Part shown: positions 1-8,799 of the stretch, in pieces | Layout of the letters: each line of letters begins with the position of its first letter | How positions within the stretch are numbered: position 1 is the stretch's first letter | NCBI GenBank assembly: GCA_964194585.1 | Contig: CAXMNG010000019.1 | Coordinates: 1-18,237, forward strand | Reading direction: 5' to 3' | Origin: JAABYT01 sp964194585 | GTDB taxonomy: Bacteria; Pseudomonadota; Gammaproteobacteria; HK1 | DNA length: 18,237 nucleotides | The notes under the pieces: generated by a model | Told to the model about the DNA's origin: nothing | Seen by the model: only the letters and a program-made list of their open reading frames with translations | Database searches by the model: none | Translations under genes and position numbers: made by a program

Positions 1-947
1 CCGGCCTGGTCGGCAGCCTGCGCCCAGGCCTGGATGGCGCCGTAGGTATACAGAGTGTATCCCTCCGGCTCGTAGCCACCGTCGCGGAACTTCTTCACCA
101 CCGGTGCCGCTTCCGGATTCTTGCGCGGGTCGGGGCTGAAGGTCATGAGCGTGCCGGAACCGGCGTCACCCGTGATCTTCCAGAACTCGTCCGTGACCAA
201 CGCGTCGCCGGAGATCAGCTGCACGTCGTAGCCCTGCTCGCGAGCCTGGCGCACCATGAGACCGGCCTCGGTGTGATAGCCGCCCAGGTAGAAGACGTCA
301 ACCTTGGCGTTCTTCATCTTGGAGACCAGCGCCGAGTAGTCCTTCTCGCCGGCGGTGTAGGCCTCGTACATTGCCTCTTTGAAGCCGTTCTTGTTGAGCT
401 GCTTCTTGGTCTCGTCGGCCAGCCCCTTCCCGTACGCGGTCTTGTCGTGAAGGATGGCGATCTTCTTGCCGCCGTAATGTCTGGCGAGGAAGTTACCGGC
501 GACGGTGCCTTGCTGGTCGTCACGGCCGCAGACGCGGAACACGTTCGGACCGCCTTCGTCGGTCAGCTTGGGATTGGTCGACGCCGGGGAGATTTGCAGG
601 ATGTCCTCCTCGCTGTAGACGTTGGACGCCGGAATGGACGAGCCGGAGCAGAAATGGCCGGCCACGAACTTGACGCCTTCGCTGACGAACTTGTTGGCGA
701 CCGCCACGGCCTGCTTCGGATCGCAGGCGTCGTCGCCGATAGTAAGCCTGATCTTTTGGCCCAGCACGCCGCCTTTGGCATTGATGTCAGCAACGGCCAT
801 CTCGGCACCGCGCTTCATCTGCTCGCCGAACGAGGCGTATTGGCCGGTCATTGGTCCCGCGGTGGAGATGAGAATCTCGGCCATCGCCGATCCCATCCCC
901 AGCAGCATGGCGGCGACCACTACGAATACCTTGGATGTCGTTTTCAC
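1..947 (-). CDS. livK: Branched-chain amino acid ABC transporter, periplasmic substrate-binding protein (partial, C-terminus cut by window edge)
   Basis: Periplasmic binding protein that captures leucine/isoleucine/valine or a related amino acid and delivers it to the LivHM permease. About 315 residues are visible; the family is usually near 370, so roughly the last 50 are missing. The start is GTG at 947, with a strong AGGAGG Shine-Dalgarno at 955-960. A signal peptide is clear: KTTSK, a hydrophobic run, then GMGSAMA with likely cleavage after Ala23. The mature protein begins EILISTAGPMTGQYASFG, typical of Leu/Ile/Val-binding proteins. DDACDPKQA (Cys75) and GHFCSGSS (Cys100) match the conserved disulfide pair and ligand-binding loop of E. 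coli LivJ/LivK. It is last in the liv operon, 158 bases after the DUF6867 gene, so it may also have its own promoter. Exact ligand cannot be read from sequence. Confidence 0.95.
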   Translation of the reverse strand, partial: MKTTSKVFVVVAAMLLGMGSAMAEILISTAGPMTGQYASFGEQMKRGAEMAVADINAKGGVLGQKIRLTIGDDACDPKQAVAVANKFVSEGVKFVAGHFCSGSSIPASNVYSEEDILQISPASTNPKLTDEGGPNVFRVCGRDDQQGTVAGNFLARHYGGKKIAILHDKTAYGKGLADETKKQLNKNGFKEAMYEAYTAGEKDYSALVSKMKNAKVDVFYLGGYHTEAGLMVRQAREQGYDVQLISGDALVTDEFWKITGDAGSGTLMTFSPDPRKNPEAAPVVKKFRDGGYEPEGYTLYTYGAIQAWAQAADQA

Positions 948-983
948 GGGTCGATCCTCCTGTGTGAGAATTCTTGTTCTGAG

Positions 984-1003
984 ATTGTGAGCGCACCCAC
1001 AAT
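984..1003. promoter_or_regulatory. lac-operator-like dyad in the livK leader
   Basis: ATTGTG (984-989) and CACAAT (998-1003) are perfect inverted 6-base arms around an 8-base spacer. The sequence ATTGTGAGCGC followed by CACAATT resembles the ideal LacI-type operator with two extra central bases. It lies 37 bases upstream of the livK start. A weak -10-like TATGCT on the minus strand (1024-1019) is just upstream of it, with no good -35. A regulator binding here could control livK separately from livHMGF. This is a pattern match only; no regulator gene is in the window. Confidence 0.3.
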
Positions 1004-1105
1004 TGCACCGCCCAATCTAGCATAATCCCGGACCGTCGAGCAGCGTGTCTTGCAGGGATTTGACGACCATTCTCACCATTCCCCACCCCACGGACGGGGA
1101 AACAA

Positions 1106-1450
1106 TCAGTCCGTTCTGTTCCGCCAGCTGAGGAGCCCGGTGCGCTCGTAGATCCAGGGGTACTGGCTGGTCATCTTGCGTGCCTGGGTGAGACGGTAGG
1201 CGAACAGGCTGATGGCGACGAGCACGGCACTGTCGATGAGGTAGCCGCTCAAGGACAGGAGCTCGCCCTCGAACAGGCTGAAGATCAGAAAGCGGTCGCC
1301 GAGGCCCAGCAGCAGGCAGTAGGCGACGACCTGACCCACGGGCTTCCAGGTGTCGGCCATCGCCTGGCCGGTCATGAAGGCGACGAATCCCATGACCACG
1401 ATGGTCACGGTGAAGGATACGCCCGGGGTCGTGCCTAGAAGCGCTTCCAT
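1106..1450 (-). CDS. Small inner-membrane protein of the DUF6867 type, in the liv operon
   Basis: A 114-residue protein with three likely membrane helices (about residues 12-32, 39-59 and 70-88) and a positively charged, conserved-looking tail containing MTSQYPWIYERTGLLSWR. From memory this matches the DUF6867 family, whose members are encoded inside liv-type operons of Proteobacteria; its biochemical role is not known to me. Here it sits between livF (25-base gap) and livK, on the same strand. That position suggests an accessory subunit or assembly/stability factor of the Liv permease, which is inference from context. The start ATG at 1450 has only a weak purine-rich leader (GCGAGG). An unrelated small membrane protein is the alternative, but length, topology and location fit the family well. 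Confidence 0.8.
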   Translation of the reverse strand: MEALLGTTPGVSFTVTIVVMGFVAFMTGQAMADTWKPVGQVVAYCLLLGLGDRFLIFSLFEGELLSLSGYLIDSAVLVAISLFAYRLTQARKMTSQYPWIYERTGLLSWRNRTD

Positions 1451-1475
1451 CGGCTGGGCCTCGCGTAGCAGTTCA

Positions 1476-2210
1476 TCAAGCGTGCCCGCCTTCCAGGTAG
1501 GCCGCGCGGATTTCCTTGTTCGCCAGCAGCTCGGCGCCGGTGCCCGACATCACCACCTTGCCGTTGGCCATGACGTAGCCGCGGTGGGCGAGGCGCAGGG
1601 CATGGTAGGCGTTCTGCTCGACCAGGAACACGGTGACCTTCTGCTGCTCGTTGATGTCGCGGATGACGGAGAAAATCTGCTTGACCAGCATCGGCGCGAG
1701 CCCCAGGGAGGGCTCGTCCAGCAGCAGCAGCCGCGGCCTGCTCATGAGCGCACGGGCGATGGCCAGCATCTGCTGCTCGCCGCCGGACAGCGTACCGCCG
1801 CGCTGGTGGCTGCGCTCCTTGAGCAGCGGGTAGAGCGTGAATACGCGCTCCAAATCCTCGTCGAAGTAGCCGGGGTCGGTGCCGGTAGCACCGATCTGCA
1901 GATTCTCCAGCACCGTCATGAACGGAAAAATGCGCCGCCCTTCCGGTGACTGGGCGATGCCCCGGTGCACGATTTCGTAGGTGGGCAGCTCCGTGATGTC
2001 GTCGTGATCGAAGACGACTCGGCCCTCGGCCGCGCGCGGGTTACCGCAGATGCTCATCAGTAACGTGGACTTGCCGGCGCCGTTGGCGCCGATCAAGGTC
2101 ACTATCTCGCCTTCGTTGACCTCCACGTCGACACCGCGCAAGGCCTCGATGCGCCCGTAGAAGGTGTGCAGCCCGGACACGCTGAGTAATGCGTCGGTGG
2201 CCATGGCCAT
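1476..2210 (-). CDS. livF: Branched-chain amino acid ABC transporter, ATP-binding protein LivF
   Basis: One of the two cytoplasmic ATPases that power LivHM. All ABC motifs are present in the 244-residue product: Walker A GANGAGKS (41-48), Q-loop IAQSPEGRRIFP, signature LSGGEQQ (141-147) and Walker B LLLLDEP (161-167). The switch region reads VEQN, with Gln where other ABC ATPases carry His; this is normal for LivF. Length matches the family (about 235-245). ATG at 2210 overlaps the livG stop as TGATG, so translational coupling is likely. An in-frame GTG at 2216 and an ATG at 2204 are alternative starts. The gene is followed by the DUF6867 gene. Confidence 0.96.
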   Translation of the reverse strand: MAMATDALLSVSGLHTFYGRIEALRGVDVEVNEGEIVTLIGANGAGKSTLLMSICGNPRAAEGRVVFDHDDITELPTYEIVHRGIAQSPEGRRIFPFMTVLENLQIGATGTDPGYFDEDLERVFTLYPLLKERSHQRGGTLSGGEQQMLAIARALMSRPRLLLLDEPSLGLAPMLVKQIFSVIRDINEQQKVTVFLVEQNAYHALRLAHRGYVMANGKVVMSGTGAELLANKEIRAAYLEGGHA

Positions 2211-3072
2211 CAGCACTCGAGATCCCGAGCGACCTCGGGAGGCAGCTCGTCTTCGTCTTCTTCGCCCAGATAAGCGCGGATCACCGCCGGGTCGTTGCGC
2301 ACCTCCTGCGGCGTGCCCTCGGAGATCTTGCGCCCGTAGTCGAGCACCACGATGCGATCGGAAATGCCCATGACGACATCCATGTGGTGCTCGATGAGCA
2401 GCACGCCGATACCCTCCTCGTCGCGGATGTTCTGCAACAGCACCGTGAGCTCCCCCGACTCCCGTGGGTTGAGTCCGGCGGCGGGCTCGTCAAGACACAG
2501 CAGCACGGGCCGCGTGCACATGGCGCGGGCGATTTCGAGACGCCGTTGCGCGCCGTAGGCGAGATTCCCGGCGTTCCAATCGGCGCGATCCGTGAGACCG
2601 ATGCGATCCAGCCAATAGCACGCGAACTCCACGGCCTGGTCTTCCGCCTGCCTGTAGCGCTGCAATCCCAGCAGGCCGTAGATCGAGAATCCGGAGGCAC
2701 GCATCAGATCGTTGTGCTGGGCCACGACGAGGTTCTCCAGCACCGACATGGCCGGGAACAGGCGGATGTTCTGAAAGGTCCGCGCGACGGCGGCCTTCTG
2801 CGGGATCTGATAGCCCTCCATGCGCTCGAGCAGAAAATCGCCTTTGCCGGGATGATGCAGGGCGAGCCGACCCACGTGGGGTTTGTAAAACCCGGTCAAA
2901 CAATTGAACACGGTGGTCTTTCCGGCACCGTTGGGGCCGATGATGGCCGTGATCTGCCTGTCCGCCGCCGTAAACGAGACGTCGTCGACGGCCACCAGGC
3001 CACCGAAGCGGATGGTCAGATGCTCTACCGACAGCAAGGTGCGGGCGTCGGCCGTCTGCGCCGTGTCGCTGC

Positions 3073-3076
<4 letters not shown>
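2210..3076 (-). CDS. livG: Branched-chain amino acid ABC transporter, ATP-binding protein LivG
   Basis: Second ATPase of the Liv importer, 288 residues. Visible motifs: Walker A GPNGAGKT (47-54), Q-loop ARTFQNIRLFP (Gln102), a degenerate signature NLAYGAQRRLEIARAM as usual in LivG, Walker B LLCLDEPAAGLNP (191-203) and a His switch LIEHHMDVVM. The start ATG at 3076 overlaps the livM stop as ATGA, which fixes this start over an in-frame upstream extension that would be an Arg-rich shadow of livM. The C-terminus carries an acidic stretch (GEEDEDELPPEV) beyond the usual family end. It forms a heterodimer with LivF on the cytoplasmic face. Confidence 0.96.
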
Positions 3077-4598
<1,522 letters not shown>

Positions 4599-4602
<4 letters not shown>

Positions 4603-5513
4603 ACCTTTTCGATGTCCGGCTTGCCCAGCAACCCGGTGGGCCGGAATATGAGCACAAGAATGAGAATCGAGAAAGCCGCCACGTCCTTGTACTCCACGGT
4701 GAAATATCCGGACCAGAAGGCTTCGATGAGACCGATGAGCAGGCCGCCTAGCATCGCACCGGGAATGGATCCGATACCGCCGAGGACCGCCGCCGTGAAC
4801 GCCTTGATGCCGGCGAGGAATCCGATGAAGAAGTCGATGACGCCGTAGTTCAACAGGAATATGAGACCGGCCACCGAGGCCAGCGAGGCGCCGACGATGA
4901 AGGTCGATGAGATGGTGCGATCAACGTTGACTCCCACCAGCGCCGCCATGTCCAGATCCTGCTGACAGGCGCGCTGTGCGCGGCCGAGCGCCGTGCGGCC
5001 GATTATCAGCGTGAAGATGACCATCAGCGAGATCGTCAGCACGAAGATCAGGATCTGCAGGTAGCTCAGGGCGACGACGAAATCACTCCCCTCGAGCAGA
5101 CGGAATCCTCCGCTGATAACCGGCTGCAGGGGCTTGATGCGCGCGCCCTGGAGGAGCTGCATGTAGTTCTGGAGGAAAATCGACATGCCGATGGCCGTGA
5201 TCAACGCGGCGAGACGCGGCGAATGCCGCAAGGGCCTGTAGGCGATGCGTTCCAGCGCCCAGCCGTAGACCGAGGTCAGCAGCATGGTCGATATCAGCAC
5301 GATGAGCAGCGCGAGCGGCACCCACCCCAGTCCGACCATTCCGAGCAGTAGAAACGTGATGATGGATATGAATGCGCCGATCATGAAAATTTCGCCATGG
5401 GCGAAATTAATCATGCCGATGATGCCGTACACCATCGTATAACCGATGGCGATGAGGCCATAGATCATCCCCAGGGTGAGGCCGTTGATGAGTTGCTGCA
5501 GGAAGTAACCCAT
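4599..5513 (-). CDS. livH: Branched-chain amino acid ABC transporter, permease LivH
   Basis: First gene of the liv operon: a 304-residue multi-spanning permease, normal family length. The N-terminus MGYFLQQLINGLTLGMIYGL and IIGMINFAHGEIFMIGAF are hallmark LivH sequences. The ATPase coupling loop is GRAQRACQQDLDMAALVGVN, and the C-terminus ends in FRPTGLLGK. ATG at 5513 was chosen because it begins exactly where family homology begins. No good Shine-Dalgarno precedes it; the frame stays open upstream to about 5579, but that stretch looks non-coding. A large hairpin repeat (5587-5674) lies just upstream, so the operon promoter must sit within about 75 bases of the start or beyond the repeat. 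Confidence 0.95.
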
Positions 5514-5586
5514 TGTCGTTGTTATCGTATCTGGACCCGCGACGAGGGTAGTATCCCCACAAACGGCCACGCCGTACAAGGGTGGG

Positions 5587-5674
5587 ATTAATGGGGGACA
5601 GATCTATTTAATCGGGGAGGGCGGAAACCGCCGTCCGCGATTAAATAGATCTGTCCCCCATTAATCTGTCCCCC
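5587..5674. repeat. GGGGACAGAT-type palindromic repeat (copy 1)
   Basis: Perfect 28-base inverted arms (5587-5614 and 5638-5665) begin ATTAATGGGGGACAGATC. They enclose a second small stem, GGCGG-AAA-CCGCC (5620-5632). A partial extra end, TTAATCTGTCCCCCC (5661-5674), trails the right arm. It occupies the gap between the amidotransferase stop (5723) and the livH start (5513). GGGGACAGATCTATTT is shared with the copy at 15221-15236. Such elements resemble REP-like or miniature mobile palindromes, with no transposase here. As RNA it would form a very stable hairpin that could end the amidotransferase transcript before liv. Confidence 0.85.
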
Positions 5675-5722
5675 CTGCGATCATCTTCTGGAGAACGTGC
5701 TGGCGCTGGAGTCGGTGATCCC

Positions 5723-6580
5723 TCAATAACGCATGTTCGGCAGCACGAGCTGCTCGATCCAGTTGCGCACCTCGGCCTGGCGCACGTCTTCATTGGTGAT
5801 ATCGGCGTCTATGCCCAGCAGCCAGGCGAGATCCCGCCGCTCAGGATTCTGGTGCAGGGCTTCCAGCTTGTTGACGTAATCGTGGGCGGCGTCGGTATCG
5901 GCAAAGAAACCCATCTTGGTCAGACGTTCGATGCGGCAGTAGGTGAGGCGGGCGATCTCGTGCAGATCGTATTCCGGGTGATACTGCACCGCCCAGATGG
6001 TGCCACCTTTGTGGGTGATCGCGACCGCCTGAACGCTGGTGAAAGCATTGCCGGCCAGCAACACGGCGCCTGGTGGCAGATGCGTGCACTCGTCTTCGTG
6101 GCTGATGAAGGCGTCGAATACACCGGGCTTGCCGATATACAGGGGATGGGCGCGGCCTTCGGGGGTCAGCGTGATCTTGCGGGCAATCCCCATTTCACGG
6201 CCGCGGGGATTGGCGGCACACCTGCCGCCGGCGGCGACCACACCGATCTGCGCAGCCCAGCAGCTTCCGAAGCTCGGCACCTTCGCCTCGAAGGCGGCCC
6301 GGGCCAGGGCGATCTGTGGCGCTACGGCCGGGTCGTCGGCGTACACCGTCAGACTGGATCCGGTCCAGGCCAGACCATCGTAGGCTTCCAGCGCAGCCCC
6401 GCTGGGGAGCGAATCGCCGGCGTCTGCCGGGTACACGATGTCCACGCTGCAGCCCGGGTGGCATTTCATGAGCATCTGCGAATAAAGCTCGCCGGCCGGG
6501 GTTGCGCCGCCTGCCTGGAGCTCCTCGCGTCCGTCCCGCCGGTATCCGTCGATGACCAGAAAGTTCGGATGATTGCTCAT
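5723..6580 (-). CDS. Class I glutamine amidotransferase (GMP-synthase-like GATase domain)
   Basis: A 285-residue cytosolic protein with a class I glutamine amidotransferase fold (COG0518-like). The nucleophile Cys107 lies in PSFGSCWAAQIG and the catalytic His201 and Glu203 in AVQYHPEYD, giving the full Cys-His-Glu triad. The N-terminal MSNHPNFLVIDGYRRDGREE and the AYDGLAWTGSSLTVY segment fit stand-alone GATases. These hydrolyse glutamine or related gamma-glutamyl compounds, and no synthase domain is attached. The true acceptor or substrate is unknown. It is the second gene of a two-gene unit, starting 9 bases after the HAD hydrolase stop codon. It ends 49 bases before the large palindrome at 5587-5674. 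Confidence 0.88.
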   Translation of the reverse strand: MSNHPNFLVIDGYRRDGREELQAGGATPAGELYSQMLMKCHPGCSVDIVYPADAGDSLPSGAALEAYDGLAWTGSSLTVYADDPAVAPQIALARAAFEAKVPSFGSCWAAQIGVVAAGGRCAANPRGREMGIARKITLTPEGRAHPLYIGKPGVFDAFISHEDECTHLPPGAVLLAGNAFTSVQAVAITHKGGTIWAVQYHPEYDLHEIARLTYCRIERLTKMGFFADTDAAHDYVNKLEALHQNPERRDLAWLLGIDADITNEDVRQAEVRNWIEQLVLPNMRY

Positions 6581-6589
6581 TTCAATAGC

Positions 6590-7342
6590 TCAGCCGCCGT
6601 CGACCCGATGCACGGTGTCGGGCAGATCCGCGGCGCGCCCGCAGACGGCATCCGCCGTCGTGTTGTCTTTGTCGCGATCCCGCGTCGCGGTGAACAACAC
6701 GGCCTTCATGCCGAGGGCGTGGGGGCCCTTGATGTCGTTGTGATCGCGATCGCCGATGTGCAGCATGTCGTGGATCTCTACACCAAGCTGGGATGCCACC
6801 GAGGCGAACATGTCGCGATGGGGTTTGGAGTGACCGACTTCGTCGGAAAAGGCGAAGCCGTCAAAATGCTGTATGAGATCGTGCATCTCCAGCCATTGGC
6901 GAAGGCAGCGCCCCGGGGAATAGATGGCATCGGAAACCACCCCCAGCTTGTAGGAGCCGGCGAGGGCGGCGATGGCCTCGGCGATTCCGTCGATGGGGTC
7001 GGGAGGCACCGTCACCTCCATTTCTTCCAGTCCGCGCACCAGCTCCTCGCGATGGTTGCCGGGAAGCGTGCGGCCGAGGCCTTCCAGCAGCACCGAGACC
7101 CGTTCGCCCACCGTCCAGGTCACGTGCTGCTCGTGCCACACGTGATTGAATGCCGCCTCCATGGTGTCGTAGGCGGCCCGCAGCGTCGATTCGTCCATGG
7201 GCTGGTGGCGCTCGAGTACCGCCAGCGCCAGCGCCCGGCGAGCGTCCTTCTTCGACGACAGGCCCTGCGCCGCGCGCTTGCTCTCATCGGAATCATCGTG
7301 GATGACGGTATCCCACAGATCGAATGTGATGGCTTTGACCAT
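6590..7342 (-). CDS. HAD-superfamily hydrolase
   Basis: A 250-residue haloacid-dehalogenase-like hydrolase. Motif I is ITFDLWDTV: the nucleophile Asp8 is present, but the usual acid/base Asp two residues later is Trp10, as in the FDLWDT subgroup. Motif II is GVVSDA (Ser137), motif III is HSKPHRDMF (Lys173) and motif IV is HIGDRDHNDIKG (Asp198, Asp203). A helical cap lies between about residues 16 and 120. Substrate is unknown; small phosphate esters are common in the family. ATG at 7342 was chosen because it immediately precedes motif I; a longer in-frame start looks non-coding. Co-transcribed with the downstream amidotransferase and divergent from the deacylase gene. Confidence 0.88.
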   Translation of the reverse strand: MVKAITFDLWDTVIHDDSDESKRAAQGLSSKKDARRALALAVLERHQPMDESTLRAAYDTMEAAFNHVWHEQHVTWTVGERVSVLLEGLGRTLPGNHREELVRGLEEMEVTVPPDPIDGIAEAIAALAGSYKLGVVSDAIYSPGRCLRQWLEMHDLIQHFDGFAFSDEVGHSKPHRDMFASVASQLGVEIHDMLHIGDRDHNDIKGPHALGMKAVLFTATRDRDKDNTTADAVCGRAADLPDTVHRVDGG

Positions 7343-7421
7343 GACCGCGTGCGGACTCCCGATGAACAGATCAACAACAATAGCGCAACGATGCCGACCG
7401 GCGCGCAGCTTACGGCAAAGC

Positions 7422-8636
7422 GTGATCGGCAACAAGGAGTGCTACATTGCGGCGTGCCGGCACGAGCAGGGGGGCCAACCCATCAGTAATTCGAATGACT
7501 TTCGGCGCGAGCGCATCGTTCTGCCCGCCATGAGTCCGGGCACCGAGCGCAGTCTCCATGTGCTGCGTTTCGGGGCCGAAGGGGCGCGGCCCAAGGCGTA
7601 CTTCCAGGCATCCCTTCACGCCGATGAGCTTCCGGCGATGCTGGTGTTGAATCATCTGATCGAACGCCTGATCCGGGCTGCCCGGGACGGCGCCATGCGC
7701 GGTGAGGTGGTGGTCGTGCCCGTGGCGAATCCCATCGGGCTCGCGCAGTTCGTGCAGGGCCGCGCCATGGGCAGGTTCGCCCTGGCTGGTTCGGGCAACT
7801 TCAATCGCCACTTCCCGGATCTCGCGCAAGCGCTGGACGAGCACATTGCCCGGCGCTTGAGCGACGACGCGGCGGCCAATGTTTCAGTGTTGCGCGCCGC
7901 CATGGGCGACGCGCTGGACGCAATGCAGCCCGCCGATGAGGTTGCCTGTTTACGACTTACGCTCCTCGGCCTGGCGTTCGACGCCGATGTTGCGCTGGAC
8001 TTGCATTGCGACTCCGAGGCGGCGCTGCATCTTTATCTGGGGACGCCCTTGTGGCCCGATGCGGGGGACCTGTCGGCTCAGATTGGCAGCCAGGCGACAC
8101 TGTTGGCAACGGTCTCCGGCGGCCAGCCATTCGATGAGGCGGTCGGTGGTCCCTGGTGGGCGCTGGCGGAACGTTTTCCCGAACATCCCATTCCGCCGGC
8201 CTGTCTGTCGGGAACCGTGGAGTATCGCGGACGCAGTGATGTGAGTGAATCCATGGCGGCGGCGGACGCCGATAACTTGTACCGATTCCTGCAGCGTCGC
8301 GCCATTGTCGATGGTGATCCGGGGCCGCTGCCCGGCGCAGCCTGCGAGGCGACGCCCCTGGAGGGTGTCGACATGATCCGATCGCCGGTGGCCGGCGTCA
8401 TCGCCTATGCGAAGGAGCCCGGCGAAGCGGTCGCTGCCGGTGAGGTGGTCGCGGTGGTCGTGGATCCCATGAATCCGGATTTCACCGCAGCGCGCACAGA
8501 ACTCACGAGCCGGTGCGATGGCATCCTCTATGGCCGCACCGCGGACCGCCTGGCGCGCCCGGGGAAAGTGGTATGCAAAGTCGCCGGCAAGGAGAGTCTG
8601 CCCGATCGGCGCGCCGGTGCTCTATTGACCGACTGA
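7422..8636 (+). CDS. Succinylglutamate desuccinylase/aspartoacylase-family zinc deacylase
   Basis: Member of the M14-like AstE/AspA family, zinc enzymes that cleave N-acyl groups from amino acids or related amides. Counting from GTG 7422 (404 residues), zinc ligands are His66 and Glu69 in ASLHADELP and His195 in ALDLHCDSEA. GNFNRHFPD (near 125-133) resembles the substrate-binding Asn-Arg motif. GTVEYRG supplies the likely general base Glu268. A C-terminal beta-barrel (MIRSPVAGVIAYAKEPGEAV) resembles biotinyl/lipoyl-like folds. The start is uncertain: ATG at 7530 is the first ATG but would remove the family-like RRERIVLPAMSPGTER. GTG 7422 keeps it but lacks a ribosome site. ATT at 7446 has a perfect AAGGAG (7434-7439). 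Acyl substrate unknown. Divergent from the HAD gene. Confidence 0.87.
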   Translation: MIGNKECYIAACRHEQGGQPISNSNDFRRERIVLPAMSPGTERSLHVLRFGAEGARPKAYFQASLHADELPAMLVLNHLIERLIRAARDGAMRGEVVVVPVANPIGLAQFVQGRAMGRFALAGSGNFNRHFPDLAQALDEHIARRLSDDAAANVSVLRAAMGDALDAMQPADEVACLRLTLLGLAFDADVALDLHCDSEAALHLYLGTPLWPDAGDLSAQIGSQATLLATVSGGQPFDEAVGGPWWALAERFPEHPIPPACLSGTVEYRGRSDVSESMAAADADNLYRFLQRRAIVDGDPGPLPGAACEATPLEGVDMIRSPVAGVIAYAKEPGEAVAAGEVVAVVVDPMNPDFTAARTELTSRCDGILYGRTADRLARPGKVVCKVAGKESLPDRRAGALLTD

Positions 8637-8772
8637 GTTAACGCTCATGTCGGAGTTTCGCAGCTTGGCGCTGAGTCTGTAGGTTGGGCTGAGCGCAGCG
8701 AAGCCCAACACGGGCGCTCTGTTGGGCTTCGCTACGCTCAGCCCAACCTACGGTTATGAGTTAACGCCCATG
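8635..8772. repeat. Imperfect 15-base direct repeats flanking the GTTGGGCT palindrome
   Basis: GAGTTAACGCTCATG (8635-8649) and GAGTTAACGCCCATG (8758-8772) differ at one base and bracket the palindrome at 8679-8751. The left copy overlaps the deacylase stop codon. They are not adjacent to the palindrome (29 and 6 bases away), so they are not a simple target duplication. A local duplication of the 3' end of the gene is another reading. Confidence 0.55.
8679..8751. repeat. GTAGGTTGGGCT-type palindromic repeat (copy 1)
   Basis: Arms of 32 bases (8679-8710 and 8720-8751) start GTAGGTTGGGCTGAGCGC and are inverted with one mismatch around a 9-base loop (CGGGCGCTC). It sits between the convergent deacylase (ends 8636) and kinase (ends 8800), a position typical of REP-like elements and suited to bidirectional termination. 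The arm GTAGGTTGGGCTGAGCGCAGCGAAG recurs unchanged at 15189. I see nothing else in the 8637-8799 gap apart from the flanking direct repeats. Confidence 0.85.
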
Positions 8773-8799
8773 CGGGCGGCGCTGGAAACGGGAGATTCG

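Noticed and set aside
273..1025. 250-residue plus-strand open frame over livK
   Set aside because: livK on the minus strand has a signal peptide, a strong ribosome site and conserved motifs; the opposite frame has none.
1476..2210. Missing H-loop histidine in LivF (VEQN) as a defect
   Set aside because: Gln at this position is the norm in the LivF family, so it is not a mutation.
5676..5729. Possible remnant peptide ending LLENVLALESVIPQ-stop on the plus strand beside the palindrome
   Set aside because: It looks like a protein end, but it is only 17 codons, is interrupted by the repeat, and overlaps the amidotransferase stop; too short to call a pseudogene.
5852..7489. 545-residue plus-strand open frame opposite the amidotransferase and HAD genes
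   Set aside because: It is antisense to two genes with intact catalytic motifs; its own translation shows no recognisable domain.
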